From an uncultured Anaerococcus sp. (GTDB taxonomy: Bacteria > Bacillota > Clostridia > Tissierellales > Peptoniphilaceae), in the NCBI RefSeq assembly GCF_943912385.1, contig NZ_CALTTY010000005.1, forward strand, positions 1 through 64,000: DNA of 64,000 nucleotides. Direction: 5' to 3'. Every line of letters starts with the position of its first letter. Position 1 is the first letter of the stretch. Under the pieces are notes generated by a model. The model saw only the letters and a list, made by a program, of their open reading frames with translations. It was not told the DNA's origin and made no database searches. A program made the translations under genes and the position numbers. Positions 36,924 to 45,755 of the stretch are shown here, in pieces.

Positions 36924-37120
36924 ATAAAAAAGGACCATCCATACAGACGGTCCACTTATTTCTTGGTTTGCTCTTAAGGCTTGGCCTTCCTGATAGGTTA
37001 ATAATTTCACCTGTCAAACAATAAGGATGATCTTCATTTATAAATCCCCTGGCATTCTCACCAACCATGCCTCTCTGAAGGTTTTCTATAAATTACTCTT
37101 CCCTATATAGTCATTATTCT
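36924..37120 (-). promoter_or_regulatory. T-box leader, Ile-specific (upstream of ileS)
   Basis: Stem I on the minus strand contains AGTA, the apical motif GGTTGGTGAGAA and a specifier loop GAAG-ATC-A between the helices ATTTATA/TATAAAT and AGGGA/TCCTT, so the specifier is Ile. The antiterminator reads AAGTGGACCG, lacking the base expected between TGG and ACC. The terminator stem GGACCGTC/GATGGTCC (36932-36953) is followed by T6 just before the ileS ribosome binding site. Confidence 0.87.
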
Positions 37121-37126
37121 GAACTT

Positions 37127-37154
37127 AATGTACTATTTAAAGTCTGTTTGTCAA
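37127..37154 (-). promoter_or_regulatory. Promoter of the ileS transcript
   Basis: TTGACA (37149-37154) overlaps the stop codon of the AMMECR1 gene. With a 16-bp spacer it is followed by TACATT (37127-37132), giving a start just ahead of the T-box Stem I. Confidence 0.6.
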
Positions 37155-37642
37155 ATATGCCTTACAAACTTAAACTTCTCAAAGGTATAGATATCAAAGT
37201 CATCCACATTGGCCAGGTCTTTGGCATCTTCAAACATCTGGTAGTCAGTCTCATAGTCTTCCCTAAAGACCATAACAGGATTGTTGGCATAGGAAAGTAA
37301 AAGTCCTGAATAGACCCCAAAATCTTCCATTTTTTCAATCTGTTTGACCTTGCTAATTTCTAAAACCTGGATATATACATCATCAAGCTCATCTAGTCTT
37401 AGGGCAAAGGCATTGTCAAAAATCCCTAGGTTTACCACTTCATGAATGATATCAAGGGCAATATTTCCCCTTGTCGGATAAATCGAACCTGACCTTTCGG
37501 TCCTGTCACCTTTTGTTATTTGGATTAAAACACCGTTATGGTTAGTTTTAAAGTCTTCATCATATTCATCGAGGTACTTGCCATTTTCTAAGTAAAACTT
37601 CAAGGAATCGTAGGCAAGGTCAACATACTTGTCACTAAGCAT
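37151..37642 (-). CDS. AMMECR1-domain protein
   Basis: A 163-residue soluble protein. The segment RSGSIYPTRGNIALDIIHEVVNLGIFD near 50-76 matches the AMMECR1 fold pattern, although the typical LRGCIG core is replaced by SGSIYP. No certain biochemical role exists for bacterial members. It overlaps the glutathione peroxidase gene by 8 bp and is the second gene of that pair. Confidence 0.65.
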   Translation of the reverse strand: MLSDKYVDLAYDSLKFYLENGKYLDEYDEDFKTNHNGVLIQITKGDRTERSGSIYPTRGNIALDIIHEVVNLGIFDNAFALRLDELDDVYIQVLEISKVKQIEKMEDFGVYSGLLLSYANNPVMVFREDYETDYQMFEDAKDLANVDDFDIYTFEKFKFVRHI

Positions 37643-38117
37643 TTAATTCTTCCTCTATATCTTTTTTAATATTTTCTGGTTTTTTCATAGAATCATATCT
37701 TTTAACAGGAAGACCTTCTTTGTTTATCAAAAACTTTGTAAAGTTCCACCTGATATCCTTAGAAGATGGGCCAGCTATTTCATCTTTTAAATATTTATAA
37801 AGAGGATTAGCCCCTTCTCCATTTACTTCTATCTTGTCAAAACGGTCAAAGCTTGTCCCAAAGTTTAGTTCACAAAAGTCATTAATCTCTTCCATACTAC
37901 CTGGAGCTTGGTTGCCGAATTGGTTACAAGGAAAATCAAGAATTTCAAAACCTTGGTCCTTATAGGTTTTGTAAAGTTCTTCTAGTCCGTCGTATTGCTT
38001 GGTAAAACCGCATTTAGTAGCAGTATTTACAATAAGAAGGACCTTACCCTTATATTTATCAAGGCTTACATCCTCACCCTTATCATCTCTAACTGTAAAA
38101 TCATAAATTGTTGTCAT
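37635..38117 (-). CDS. Glutathione peroxidase-family thiol peroxidase
   Basis: A 160-residue Gpx-type peroxidase that reduces hydroperoxides. The active-site segment is VNTATKCGFTKQYDGLEELY with Cys (not selenocysteine) near residue 36. DFPCNQFGNQAPGS near 80-93 carries the conserved Gln and the second Cys, and WNFTKFLIN near 122-130 carries the conserved Trp and Asn. Bacterial Cys forms usually draw electrons from thioredoxin. It is divergent from the metY leader. Confidence 0.93.
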   Translation of the reverse strand: MTTIYDFTVRDDKGEDVSLDKYKGKVLLIVNTATKCGFTKQYDGLEELYKTYKDQGFEILDFPCNQFGNQAPGSMEEINDFCELNFGTSFDRFDKIEVNGEGANPLYKYLKDEIAGPSSKDIRWNFTKFLINKEGLPVKRYDSMKKPENIKKDIEEELNA

Positions 38118-38169
38118 AAGATTTCCTCCGTCTTCTTTATACTATACAAGATTTATAGGAAAAATCATT

Positions 38170-38197
38170 TGACAAAAAATAAAAATACTATATACTA
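38170..38197 (+). promoter_or_regulatory. Promoter of metY-metA
   Basis: TTGACA (38170-38175), a 16-bp spacer and TATACT (38192-38197), directly upstream of the T-box. Confidence 0.8.
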
Positions 38198-38203
38198 TTA
38201 GTA

Positions 38204-38467
38204 TATTATAAACTTAATATAAGAAAGAGTAGTATAAAGAATTGATTAAAGAGAGTCTCGTTGTGGTGAAAGAGGTAGAAAATCTTTATATGAAAATGGT
38301 TCTTATTTAGGATTTCTCGATATTTAGAGATTTACGTTAACTTACGTTACAAAGCGCGAGTATGTCAGTACTCAGTGAGTTTATATAAGTGATTATATGA
38401 AAATTTAAGGTGGTACCGCGATTTACGCCCTTATTATTTCAATTGAAATAATAAGGGCTTTTTTATT
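38204..38467 (+). promoter_or_regulatory. T-box leader, Met-specific (upstream of metY)
   Basis: Stem I pairs ATAAAGA with TCTTTAT, has AGTA and an apical GTGGTGAAAG, and a specifier loop in which ATG-G lies directly before the closing helix (AAGAA/TTCTT), so the specifier is Met. The canonical T-box AAGGTGGTACCGCG follows at about 38407-38421; its UGGU suits the A73 of tRNA-Met. The terminator is a perfect palindrome (38428-38459) ending in T6. Confidence 0.92.
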
Positions 38468-38499
38468 AGTCTTTGATGAAAAATTTTAAGGAGTAAACT

Positions 38500-39783
38500 A
38501 TGACAGAAAAAAATTACAAAAACATCGACACAGCTTGCCTTAGAGCAGGATATACACCAGGAAATGGCCAGGCTAACATCCCTCCCATTACCCAGTCTAC
38601 AACCTTTAACTATGGATCAACAAAGCAGGTTGCTGACCTCTTTGACCTTAATGACCCAGGTTTTTTCTATACCAGACTAGGTAACCCTACCACAGATGTC
38701 CTCGAAAAAAGACTGGCAGCCCTTGATGGAGGAGTAGCAGCTGTAGCTACAGGGTCTGGCCAGGCTGCAAACCTCCTTGCTATAACAAATATTGCCGGGG
38801 CAGGCGACCATGTTATAGCCCTAAATAATATATACGGAGGAACCTATAACCTAATAAATAAGACCCTAAGAGATTTGGGAATTGAAGCTAGCTTTGTTTC
38901 GTCAAATGACCTGGATGAGGCAAGAGCAGCTATACAGGACAATACCAAGCTAATTTTTGGTGAGTCCCTCACCAACCCAAAGGTCGACGTCCTTGATATA
39001 GAAGGCTATGCAAGGCTTTCCCACGAGCATAATATCCCCCTAATCCTTGATAACACCCTTGCAACTCCAGCCCTTTTAAGACCAATTGACTTCGGTTGTG
39101 ATATAGTCACCTATTCATCTAGCAAGTACCTTGATGGCCATGCAGCAGCCATGGGTGGAATCATAGTTGACTCTGGTAATTTTGACTGGTCCAAGGGAGA
39201 CTATGACAGACTTACAAAGGCTGATGAGTCCTACCACGGCCTTGTCTTTACAGAGCATTTCGGAAAGGCCGCCTATGCTGCAAGACTAAGGACAGTGGGC
39301 CTTCGTGACTACGGAACCATCCAGTCACCCTTCAATGCCTTCCTTACAATCCTGGGAGTAGATACCCTGGCCCTTAGGATGGAAAGACACAGTGAAAACG
39401 CCTTAAAAGTGGCAAGGTTCTTAGAAGAATATGACCTGGTAGAAAGTGTATCCTATCCCTTCCTTGAATCTTCAAAATCCTATGACCTGGCCAAAAAATA
39501 CCTCAAAGGCGGATCAGGTGTCCTAAGCTTTGAAATCAAGGGAGATAGGGAGACTGCAGCAGACTTTATCGATAGCCTCGAGCTTGTCAACCTCGCTGTC
39601 CATGTATCTGATGCCAGAAGTCTCTGCCTCCATCCTGCAAGCTCTACTCACAGGCAGCTATCCGATGAAGAATTAGAAAAAGTCGGCATATCTCCTAACC
39701 TGATCAGACTTTCTATAGGTCTTGAAAATATTGACGACATAATAATCGATATAGAAAATGCCCTTAATAAGGCCTGCAAATAA
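38500..39783 (+). CDS. metY: O-acetylhomoserine sulfhydrylase (aminocarboxypropyltransferase)
   Basis: A 427-residue PLP enzyme of the Cys/Met metabolism family that forms homocysteine from O-acetylhomoserine and sulfide. It opens DTACLRAGYTPGNGQANIPPITQSTTFNYGS, typical of the MetY branch, and its length of about 430 exceeds the 380-400 of MetB/MetC. The PLP lysine lies in YSSSKYLDGHAAAMGG near residue 206. An AAGGAG site precedes the start. It is followed at 9 bases by metA, and both sit behind the Met T-box. Confidence 0.92.
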   Translation: MTEKNYKNIDTACLRAGYTPGNGQANIPPITQSTTFNYGSTKQVADLFDLNDPGFFYTRLGNPTTDVLEKRLAALDGGVAAVATGSGQAANLLAITNIAGAGDHVIALNNIYGGTYNLINKTLRDLGIEASFVSSNDLDEARAAIQDNTKLIFGESLTNPKVDVLDIEGYARLSHEHNIPLILDNTLATPALLRPIDFGCDIVTYSSSKYLDGHAAAMGGIIVDSGNFDWSKGDYDRLTKADESYHGLVFTEHFGKAAYAARLRTVGLRDYGTIQSPFNAFLTILGVDTLALRMERHSENALKVARFLEEYDLVESVSYPFLESSKSYDLAKKYLKGGSGVLSFEIKGDRETAADFIDSLELVNLAVHVSDARSLCLHPASSTHRQLSDEELEKVGISPNLIRLSIGLENIDDIIIDIENALNKACK

Positions 39784-39792
39784 GGAGAAAAA

Positions 39793-40701
39793 ATGCCAGT
39801 AATCATTCCTAAAAATCTCATAGACAAGGATGTCCTAGACAGGGAAAATATCTTTATAATGGATACTGACAGAGCCGAAAGCCAGGACATCAGACCCCTT
39901 AAAATTGGTATAGTAAACCTCATGCCGACTAAGGAGAAAACAGAAATCCAGCTTCTAAGACTCCTTTCAAATAATCCCCTCCAGATAGATGTGGACCTTA
40001 TTGACATGGACTCCTATAAATCAAACCACAGCCAGGATCACTTGGAGAAATTTTATACCTCCTATGAGAATATAAAAAATAAAAAGTATGACGGCCTTAT
40101 AATAACAGGGGCCCCTCTCGAGCAAAAGTCCTACAAGGAAATAAAGTACTGGCAAGAGCTTACAAAGATTTTTGACTTTGCAAAAACCAATGTTTTCTCC
40201 ACCCTCTTTATTTGCTGGGGAGCCATAGCTGCCCTTGATTACTACTACGGTGTAGAAATAGACCTTCTTGATAGAAAACTCTTTGAGGTCCATGAATACT
40301 ATAAAAATTCTAATGACAAGTTACTTCTAGGATTTGATGATGTCTTTTATATGCCAAACTCTAGGTATAAGACTATTAAAGAAGAAGAAATTAGTAAAAT
40401 CAGTGACCTTAACCAGCTTGTAGGAGATAATGAAATGGGGGCTAGTATAATAAAGTCAGTAGACGATAAGTTTATCTTTAACCTAAACCACATCGAATAC
40501 GATAAGGAAACCCTGGATGAAGAATATAGGAGGGATATTAAAAACGGCCTAGCTACCCCTCCTGCCAAACACTATTACCAAGATGATAACCCAGATAAAA
40601 GGATAATCCAAAGATGGAAATCAACAGGCTATATCTTTTTTAATAACTGGCTCAACTATTATGTATACCAAACTACTCCCTTTGATAGCGAAAAAATCTA
40701 A
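39793..40701 (+). CDS. metA: Homoserine O-acetyl/succinyltransferase (MetA family)
   Basis: A 302-residue MetA-fold enzyme activating homoserine for methionine synthesis. It begins MPVIIPKNLIDKDVLDREN, includes GLITGAPLE-type residues (GLIITGAPLEQ), the nucleophile Cys in FICWGAIAAL near 141 and the catalytic His/Glu in NHIEYD near 237. The MetA of Firmicutes usually uses acetyl-CoA, and the adjacent O-acetylhomoserine sulfhydrylase supports acetyl. A strong terminator follows. Confidence 0.93.
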   Translation: MPVIIPKNLIDKDVLDRENIFIMDTDRAESQDIRPLKIGIVNLMPTKEKTEIQLLRLLSNNPLQIDVDLIDMDSYKSNHSQDHLEKFYTSYENIKNKKYDGLIITGAPLEQKSYKEIKYWQELTKIFDFAKTNVFSTLFICWGAIAALDYYYGVEIDLLDRKLFEVHEYYKNSNDKLLLGFDDVFYMPNSRYKTIKEEEISKISDLNQLVGDNEMGASIIKSVDDKFIFNLNHIEYDKETLDEEYRRDIKNGLATPPAKHYYQDDNPDKRIIQRWKSTGYIFFNNWLNYYVYQTTPFDSEKI

Positions 40702-40735
40702 AAAACCCAGCGAGAAAATTTCCCGCTGGGTTTTT
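40701..40735 (+). terminator. Terminator of metY-metA
   Basis: AAAAACCCAGCG and CGCTGGGTTTTT form a strong stem right after the metA stop codon. Confidence 0.93.
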
Positions 40736-40916
40736 ATAAGCCTATCTTTAACCATTATAAATTCTCAAAGAGATTAATAAAATCTTTAATAAATCATCAG
40801 TCCTTGATTATACAGAATCTAAGGAGGAGAAGTCTTCTAGAGAAGACCTACTAATTGTAATTATTTTTTATCTTTAAACATCCTTATATCATTGTATCTA
40901 GTTTGTTTGATACAAG

Positions 40917-40940
40917 AAAAAAGAGCCCTAGGACTCTTTT
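40917..40940 (-). terminator. Terminator overlapping the end of the symporter gene
   Basis: AAAAGAGTCC and GGGCTCTTTTTT on the minus strand form a stem whose loop contains the TAG stop codon of the symporter gene. Confidence 0.75.
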
Positions 40941-42118
40941 ACATATTTTTCTACAAGCATTGCAGCTGATATGTCTGTTGTTGTATTAATGGCTGTAGCA
41001 ATCGAATCGACCACTGTTGATATGAGGACCATGATTGGAATAGTCGCTTGGGGAAAGCCAAAGGAAGAGATAAGGAGGATTTCTGCTGTATAGCCTCCTC
41101 CAGGAACTGCCCCGCAGACTGTCGCTGCTATATAGGAAACAAGGATTGCTATTATAAGGCTATTAAAACTTAAATCAATTCCTAAAATCCCGCATAGGAG
41201 GGTGATTTTTATAATCTGAATCATAACTGTCCCGTCCTTGTGGAGGTTCGCTCCAAGGGGGAGGACAATATTGTTTACATCTTCCCTAATCCCCATCTTC
41301 TCACCTGCCGTAAGGTTTAAAGGAAGAGCGGCTGCTGATGAGCTTGTGGCAAAGGCTGTGATAAAGGGTGGCCAGGTATTTTTCCAGAAAATACTTACCC
41401 CCTCCCTGCCTCGGGCTATGAAAGTCATGATAGTATTAACCAGGAAAAAATAGATAAAGCCTGCAATAAAAAATATCACGATGGTCCTTCCCAGGGGTCC
41501 AAATAATTTTGACCCCTGCTCGCCTGTTATACTTGCAAAGTAGGCTCCGATACCTATAGGGGCAAATTTCATTATGTAAGAAATAATCTTATTTACAAGG
41601 ACCATCCCTTGATCGACAAGTCTTATAAGCCCCCCTGCCTCATCTCTTACGCTTATAAGGGCAAGGCCTGTGATTATAGAAAATACTATCAGGGCCATGA
41701 GGTTTTCTTTAGATAAGAGCTTGTAAAAATCATCAACAGTAAGCATGGCAAGAACGTCAAGCTTTGCTTCGCCTGGGTCAAAGGCGTCCTTAAAGACAAG
41801 GTCTGTTCCCTTAGCTGGGTCAAATATCTTGGTAAAGACAAGCATATATCCACCAGCAAAAAGTCCTGTAAGTAAAAATATAATAAACATCACAAGGAGG
41901 ATTTTCCCAAGGGTCTTGCCTGATTTCATTGATGTAATAGACGAGATGATTGAAAGGGCAATCATTGGAACTATACTTACAAATAATAAGTTTAAGAAAG
42001 TATTAGCCAGGGGTGTAAAAATAATGGCCCTTTCCCCTAAAGCTATACCCACAATCCCACCTATTAGCATAGATAGAAGAAGGATCAAGGACGATTTGTT
42101 ACTTTTTATAATCTGCAT
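40928..42118 (-). CDS. Dicarboxylate/amino acid:cation symporter (DAACS)
   Basis: A 396-residue sodium- or proton-coupled carrier. It has the serine-rich re-entrant loop TAFATSSSAAALPLN near 255-269, LPLGANLHKDGT near 288-299 (the NMDGT-like motif in modified form) and the late VVDSIATAINTTTDISAA near 362-379. It is not close to TcyP at the N-terminus. Substrate could be glutamate, aspartate, serine/threonine or a dicarboxylate and cannot be decided here. It is monocistronic, with terminators on both sides. Confidence 0.85.
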   Translation of the reverse strand: MQIIKSNKSSLILLLSMLIGGIVGIALGERAIIFTPLANTFLNLLFVSIVPMIALSIISSITSMKSGKTLGKILLVMFIIFLLTGLFAGGYMLVFTKIFDPAKGTDLVFKDAFDPGEAKLDVLAMLTVDDFYKLLSKENLMALIVFSIITGLALISVRDEAGGLIRLVDQGMVLVNKIISYIMKFAPIGIGAYFASITGEQGSKLFGPLGRTIVIFFIAGFIYFFLVNTIMTFIARGREGVSIFWKNTWPPFITAFATSSSAAALPLNLTAGEKMGIREDVNNIVLPLGANLHKDGTVMIQIIKITLLCGILGIDLSFNSLIIAILVSYIAATVCGAVPGGGYTAEILLISSFGFPQATIPIMVLISTVVDSIATAINTTTDISAAMLVEKYVKES

Positions 42119-42160
42119 TTTTTTAACCTTTCTTTTTGCAAAATTTCTTCGATATTTACT

Positions 42161-42215
42161 AAAAAATAAAGCCTACAAGGGATTGTAGATAAGATTTACA
42201 ATCCCTTTGGCTTTA
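42161..42215 (-). terminator. Terminator of the methionine transport operon
   Basis: AAAGCC plus AAGGGATTGTA on one arm and TACAATCCCTT plus GGCTTT on the other make a long stem, followed by TTTATTTTTT on the minus strand. Confidence 0.9.
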
Positions 42216-42262
42216 ATTTAAGAGGGTTTAACTATAAAATAATTATTTATCCTAACAAAATT

Positions 42263-43168
42263 TTACCAAACTGGTATTGATGATCCCTTGCTAGTTTCTT
42301 CAACTATTTTTTTAGTTTCTTCTGTGTGGTAGTAGTTATCTACCAGGTCTTTTAGGGTCGCACTATCTTTTTTATCAGGTGTTGTCGCAATGATATTTAC
42401 ATATATATCCTTGCCTTCTTCTGTATGGTCTTCTAGGTAGATTGCATCTTCTGTTGGGACAAATCCTGCATCTACAGCCATACCCGAGTTAACACAGGCG
42501 ACATCAACATCATCTAAGCTTCTTGCTGTTTGAGATGCTGCAAGCTCGATGATTTCAAAATTTCTAGGGTTTGAAGTGATATCTTCTAGGGTAATCAGGT
42601 CTCCATCCTTGCCTTCTACTTCTAAAAGGCCTGCTGACTGAAGTAAAAATAGAGATCTCGCTCCGTTGGTTGGATCATCTGGGATGGCAATTCTCGCCCC
42701 GTCCTCCAAATCCTTTAAATCATCAATCTTTGATGAGTAGATTCCGAGTGGAGCTATTGATGTATCTCCTATGCTTTCAATATCTGATCCACTTTCTTCA
42801 TTAAATTGACTTAAGAACTTTTTATGTTGGAAGGCATTAATATCAATATCTCCTGATAGGAGGGCTTCATTTGGCTCCCTATAGTCGCTAAAGCTAATTA
42901 TTTCTATACTCTTGCTAGTACCTTCTTTGTATCTTTTGGCCACATCGTCCCAATCTTCGTTGTCTTCTCCAACTACACCGAGCTTTATGACATCCTTATC
43001 AGCTAGGGGGTCTCCTGTATTTTCTTCCTCCCCAGTGCTTGCCACTTCTTCTGTTTGACCAGGTTCGTTTTTTACTTCTTCGCTTTTACTTTCTTCCTTG
43101 TTTGATCCACAGGATGTAAGTCCTAGGATTATAGCCAGTCCAAGGCTTAATTTACTAATTGTTTTCAT
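42263..43168 (-). CDS. MetQ-like methionine-binding lipoprotein, paralog 1 (distal)
   Basis: An NlpA/MetQ-family lipoprotein of about 301 residues. An ATG at 43180 precedes the start, but GGAGAA lies between it and the ATG at 43168, so MKTISKLSLGLAIILGLTSC is the real signal peptide with lipobox LTSC. The ligand motif INAFQHKKFLSQFNEE resembles the NxFQH of methionine-binding MetQ. It ends in SIPVW. A 161-bp gap separates it from paralog 2, unlike the tight spacing elsewhere, and a possible Fur/Zur-like box lies there, so it may have its own promoter. Confidence 0.87.
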   Translation of the reverse strand: MKTISKLSLGLAIILGLTSCGSNKEESKSEEVKNEPGQTEEVASTGEEENTGDPLADKDVIKLGVVGEDNEDWDDVAKRYKEGTSKSIEIISFSDYREPNEALLSGDIDINAFQHKKFLSQFNEESGSDIESIGDTSIAPLGIYSSKIDDLKDLEDGARIAIPDDPTNGARSLFLLQSAGLLEVEGKDGDLITLEDITSNPRNFEIIELAASQTARSLDDVDVACVNSGMAVDAGFVPTEDAIYLEDHTEEGKDIYVNIIATTPDKKDSATLKDLVDNYYHTEETKKIVEETSKGSSIPVW

Positions 43169-43329
43169 TTTATTCTCCATTTATTTCTTACTTGACAATG
43201 ATAATAACTAATATTTCTCTTTTTAAAATATAGCTAGAGCTTTCTAATTTTTTAATCGATACTTTTTAGTAAAGAAGACCAGGTGTAGGTCGCTAAGCTC
43301 CGCCCTACTTTAACCTCTTTATTCAAGGC

Positions 43330-44187
43330 TTACCAAGCTGGTAACCAAGCTCCATTTGTGAATGTTTGGTAGTCTTCTTTTGTTTCGTCAGTTTGATAGT
43401 ATTCTACAAGTTCCTTGTAGACTTCATTGTCCTTGTCCTCTTTTCTTGTAGCTATAACATTTACGTAATTTTTTGTTCCCTTACCATTTGGATCTTCTAG
43501 TAGGATTGCATCATCTGTTGGGCTTAGTCCTGCGTCTAGGGCGTAGTTGTCATTTACTGCTGCTATTACTACGTCATCTAGGGCCCTTGCTGTTTGGGAA
43601 GCTTCCATCTCGATAAATTCTAGGTTTTTAGGGTTTTCTACTATATCATCTACAGTGATGAGGTCCCCAGGTTCTCCTTCTACTTTTATTAGGCCCGCTT
43701 CTTCTAAGAGGAATATTCCCCTTGGTCCATTGGTTGGGTCGTTTGGTATGGCTACTTTTGCCCCATCTTCTAATTCTTTAATATCTTCTATTTGACTTGA
43801 AAAAAATCCTATTGGTGCAAGCATTGTATCTCCTATAGGAACTAGGATTTCTTCTCCTTTTTCCTCATTATATTGGCCTAGGAATAGGTGGTGTTGGAAG
43901 CTATTTACATCTATATCACCATCTGCTAGAGCCTCATTTGGTTGGTTGTAGTCTGAAAATCTTACAAGCTCTGCTTTTTTGCCAGTACCTTCTTCATATC
44001 TTTTGATTACTTCTTCCCAAACTTCGTTTTTTTCACCAACTACACCGATTTTGATTGTATCAGTTGTTTCAGTTTGGGCTTTTTTATCAGTTCCATCATT
44101 TTTAGTTTCAGCTGATTCATTGGCTCCACACGCTGTAAGTCCTAATACTAGTGCAAGCCCTATGGTTAATTTTGCTAATTTTTTCAT
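43330..44187 (-). CDS. metQ: MetQ-like methionine-binding lipoprotein, paralog 2
   Basis: A 285-residue lipoprotein with signal peptide MKKLAKLTIGLALVLGLTAC and the canonical segments VGEKNEVWEEV, RFSDYNQPNEALADGDID and NSFQHHLFLGQYNEE (pocket motif NxFQH), then DPTNGPRGIFLL. Of the three copies it looks most like a standard methionine-binding MetQ. It lies 32 bases after paralog 3 and serves the MetNI transporter encoded upstream. Confidence 0.9.
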   Translation of the reverse strand: MKKLAKLTIGLALVLGLTACGANESAETKNDGTDKKAQTETTDTIKIGVVGEKNEVWEEVIKRYEEGTGKKAELVRFSDYNQPNEALADGDIDVNSFQHHLFLGQYNEEKGEEILVPIGDTMLAPIGFFSSQIEDIKELEDGAKVAIPNDPTNGPRGIFLLEEAGLIKVEGEPGDLITVDDIVENPKNLEFIEMEASQTARALDDVVIAAVNDNYALDAGLSPTDDAILLEDPNGKGTKNYVNVIATRKEDKDNEVYKELVEYYQTDETKEDYQTFTNGAWLPAW

Positions 44188-44219
44188 CTTTATCTCCTTT
44201 TATATTTTTATATTTAAAT

Positions 44220-45071
44220 CTACCACATGCAGATTACTGATCCCTTGTATTCTCTTTCGTATATTTCCTTTGTCTCATCTGTTAAAAAGTAGTTGTTTAC
44301 AAGGTCTAGGATATCTTTATCATCTTTATTTTCTTCTTTTACTGCTATTACATTTATAAAATTTTTTGATCTTTCATGGTTAGGATTTTCTAGGTAGATA
44401 GCATCCTCTGTTGGGATAAACCCTGCTTCCATGGCCATATCTGAGTTGATCAGGGCTTGATCTACATCCTCTAATGATCTTGAAACTTGGTCAGCCGGAA
44501 GTTCTATAAATTCTATATTTTTAGGATTTTCTGCTATATCATCTAGGGTTATAAAGTCACCAGCATCTTCTTTTACTTTAATAAGACCTGCTGCATCGAG
44601 GATATAAAGCGCTCTTGAGTTGTTTGATACTTCAACTGGTATGGCAATACTTCCTCCGTCAGGTATGGACTTATAATCTTCTAGCTTACTTGAATAGATT
44701 CCCATGGGAGATATGACAGTATCTGCTATATAATAAAATCCTGCATTTTGACTTTGGTTAAATTCTTCTATAAATATCCTTGTTGCAAAGGATGATAAGT
44801 CGATATCCCCATCCTTTAGGGCATGGTTTGGTTGGTTGTAGTCAGAAAACCTAATAATTTCTACGCTATTTCCAGTATCTTCTTCGTATTTTTTAATAGC
44901 CTCTTCCCAAGGCTCATTACGCTCTCCCACTACTCCGAACTTAAAAGTTCTTGCTTGTCCACTTTCTTCTACTTTATTTCCTGCCTCTGTAGCTTCTTTT
45001 TGCTTAGCTGACCCACACCCTGTTATTCCTATTATAATAAGTAGACTTAAGGCAATCTTTCTTAATGACAT
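44220..45071 (-). CDS. MetQ-like lipoprotein, paralog 3 with altered pocket motif
   Basis: A 283-residue lipoprotein (MSLRKIALSLLIIIGITGC, lipobox ITGC) of the NlpA/MetQ family. It keeps RFSDYNQPNHALKDGDIDL but the NxFQH pocket motif is replaced by SSFATRIFIEEFN, and the downstream NDPTNG segment by PVEVSNNSRALY. These changes affect residues that contact methionine in MetQ structures, so its ligand may differ. It is the first binding-protein gene, 18 bases after metI. Confidence 0.85.
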   Translation of the reverse strand: MSLRKIALSLLIIIGITGCGSAKQKEATEAGNKVEESGQARTFKFGVVGERNEPWEEAIKKYEEDTGNSVEIIRFSDYNQPNHALKDGDIDLSSFATRIFIEEFNQSQNAGFYYIADTVISPMGIYSSKLEDYKSIPDGGSIAIPVEVSNNSRALYILDAAGLIKVKEDAGDFITLDDIAENPKNIEFIELPADQVSRSLEDVDQALINSDMAMEAGFIPTEDAIYLENPNHERSKNFINVIAVKEENKDDKDILDLVNNYFLTDETKEIYEREYKGSVICMW

Positions 45072-45089
45072 TTTCTATCTCTCCTTGTT

Positions 45090-45755
45090 TTAATGGTCAG
45101 TCTTTCTGATTAGATAGTTTGCTATAGCCTGGATTATAAATACTACTATCAGAATTAAGATTACAGCTACTATAACCACATCATCCTTATACCTGTTATA
45201 ACCAACTGATATGGCTAGGTCACCTATACCACCACCGCCTATAAGTCCAGCCATTGCTGTAAGACTTAAAAGTGATATTAGAGTTATAGATGAGGCTCTT
45301 ATAATACTTGGCAAACCTTCTCTGAGGTATACTCTTATAATTATTCCTACCGGTCCAAGACCCATGGCTTCTGCCGCTTCGATTTTACCTGGATCAACAT
45401 CCGCTAGGGCTTGCTCCACCTGCCTTGCAAAAAATGGTATACATGATACTACCATCGGAACTATAGCCGCCTTAGGACCAATCCTAGTATCAACTATTTC
45501 CCTTGTTAAGGGTGCTACAAGGGCTAGCAAGATGATAAAGGGTATTGACCTAAAGATATTTGTTATTTTATCAAGTATGCTATAGACTATTTTATTTTCT
45601 AAAATCCTATTTCGGTCTGTTACAACCATAATCACTCCCAGGATTAGACCAAAGATACCTGCGAAAATAGCTGAGAAAAACAGCATATAGAGGGTGGTTT
45701 TAAAGTCACTTATGATCCTGTCTTTTATGGATAGGGAATAGCTAAAAAATTCCAT
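45090..45755 (-). CDS. metI: Methionine ABC transporter permease
   Basis: A 221-residue permease with five transmembrane helices, the MetI-type segments SIPFIILLALVAPLTREIVDTRIGPKAAIVPM and the coupling loop EAAEAMGLGPVGIIIRVYLREGLPSI (EAA motif near 128-140), then GLIGGGGIGDLAISVGYNRY. It overlaps metN by 14 bp. Confidence 0.94.
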   Translation of the reverse strand: MEFFSYSLSIKDRIISDFKTTLYMLFFSAIFAGIFGLILGVIMVVTDRNRILENKIVYSILDKITNIFRSIPFIILLALVAPLTREIVDTRIGPKAAIVPMVVSCIPFFARQVEQALADVDPGKIEAAEAMGLGPVGIIIRVYLREGLPSIIRASSITLISLLSLTAMAGLIGGGGIGDLAISVGYNRYKDDVVIVAVILILIVVFIIQAIANYLIRKTDH

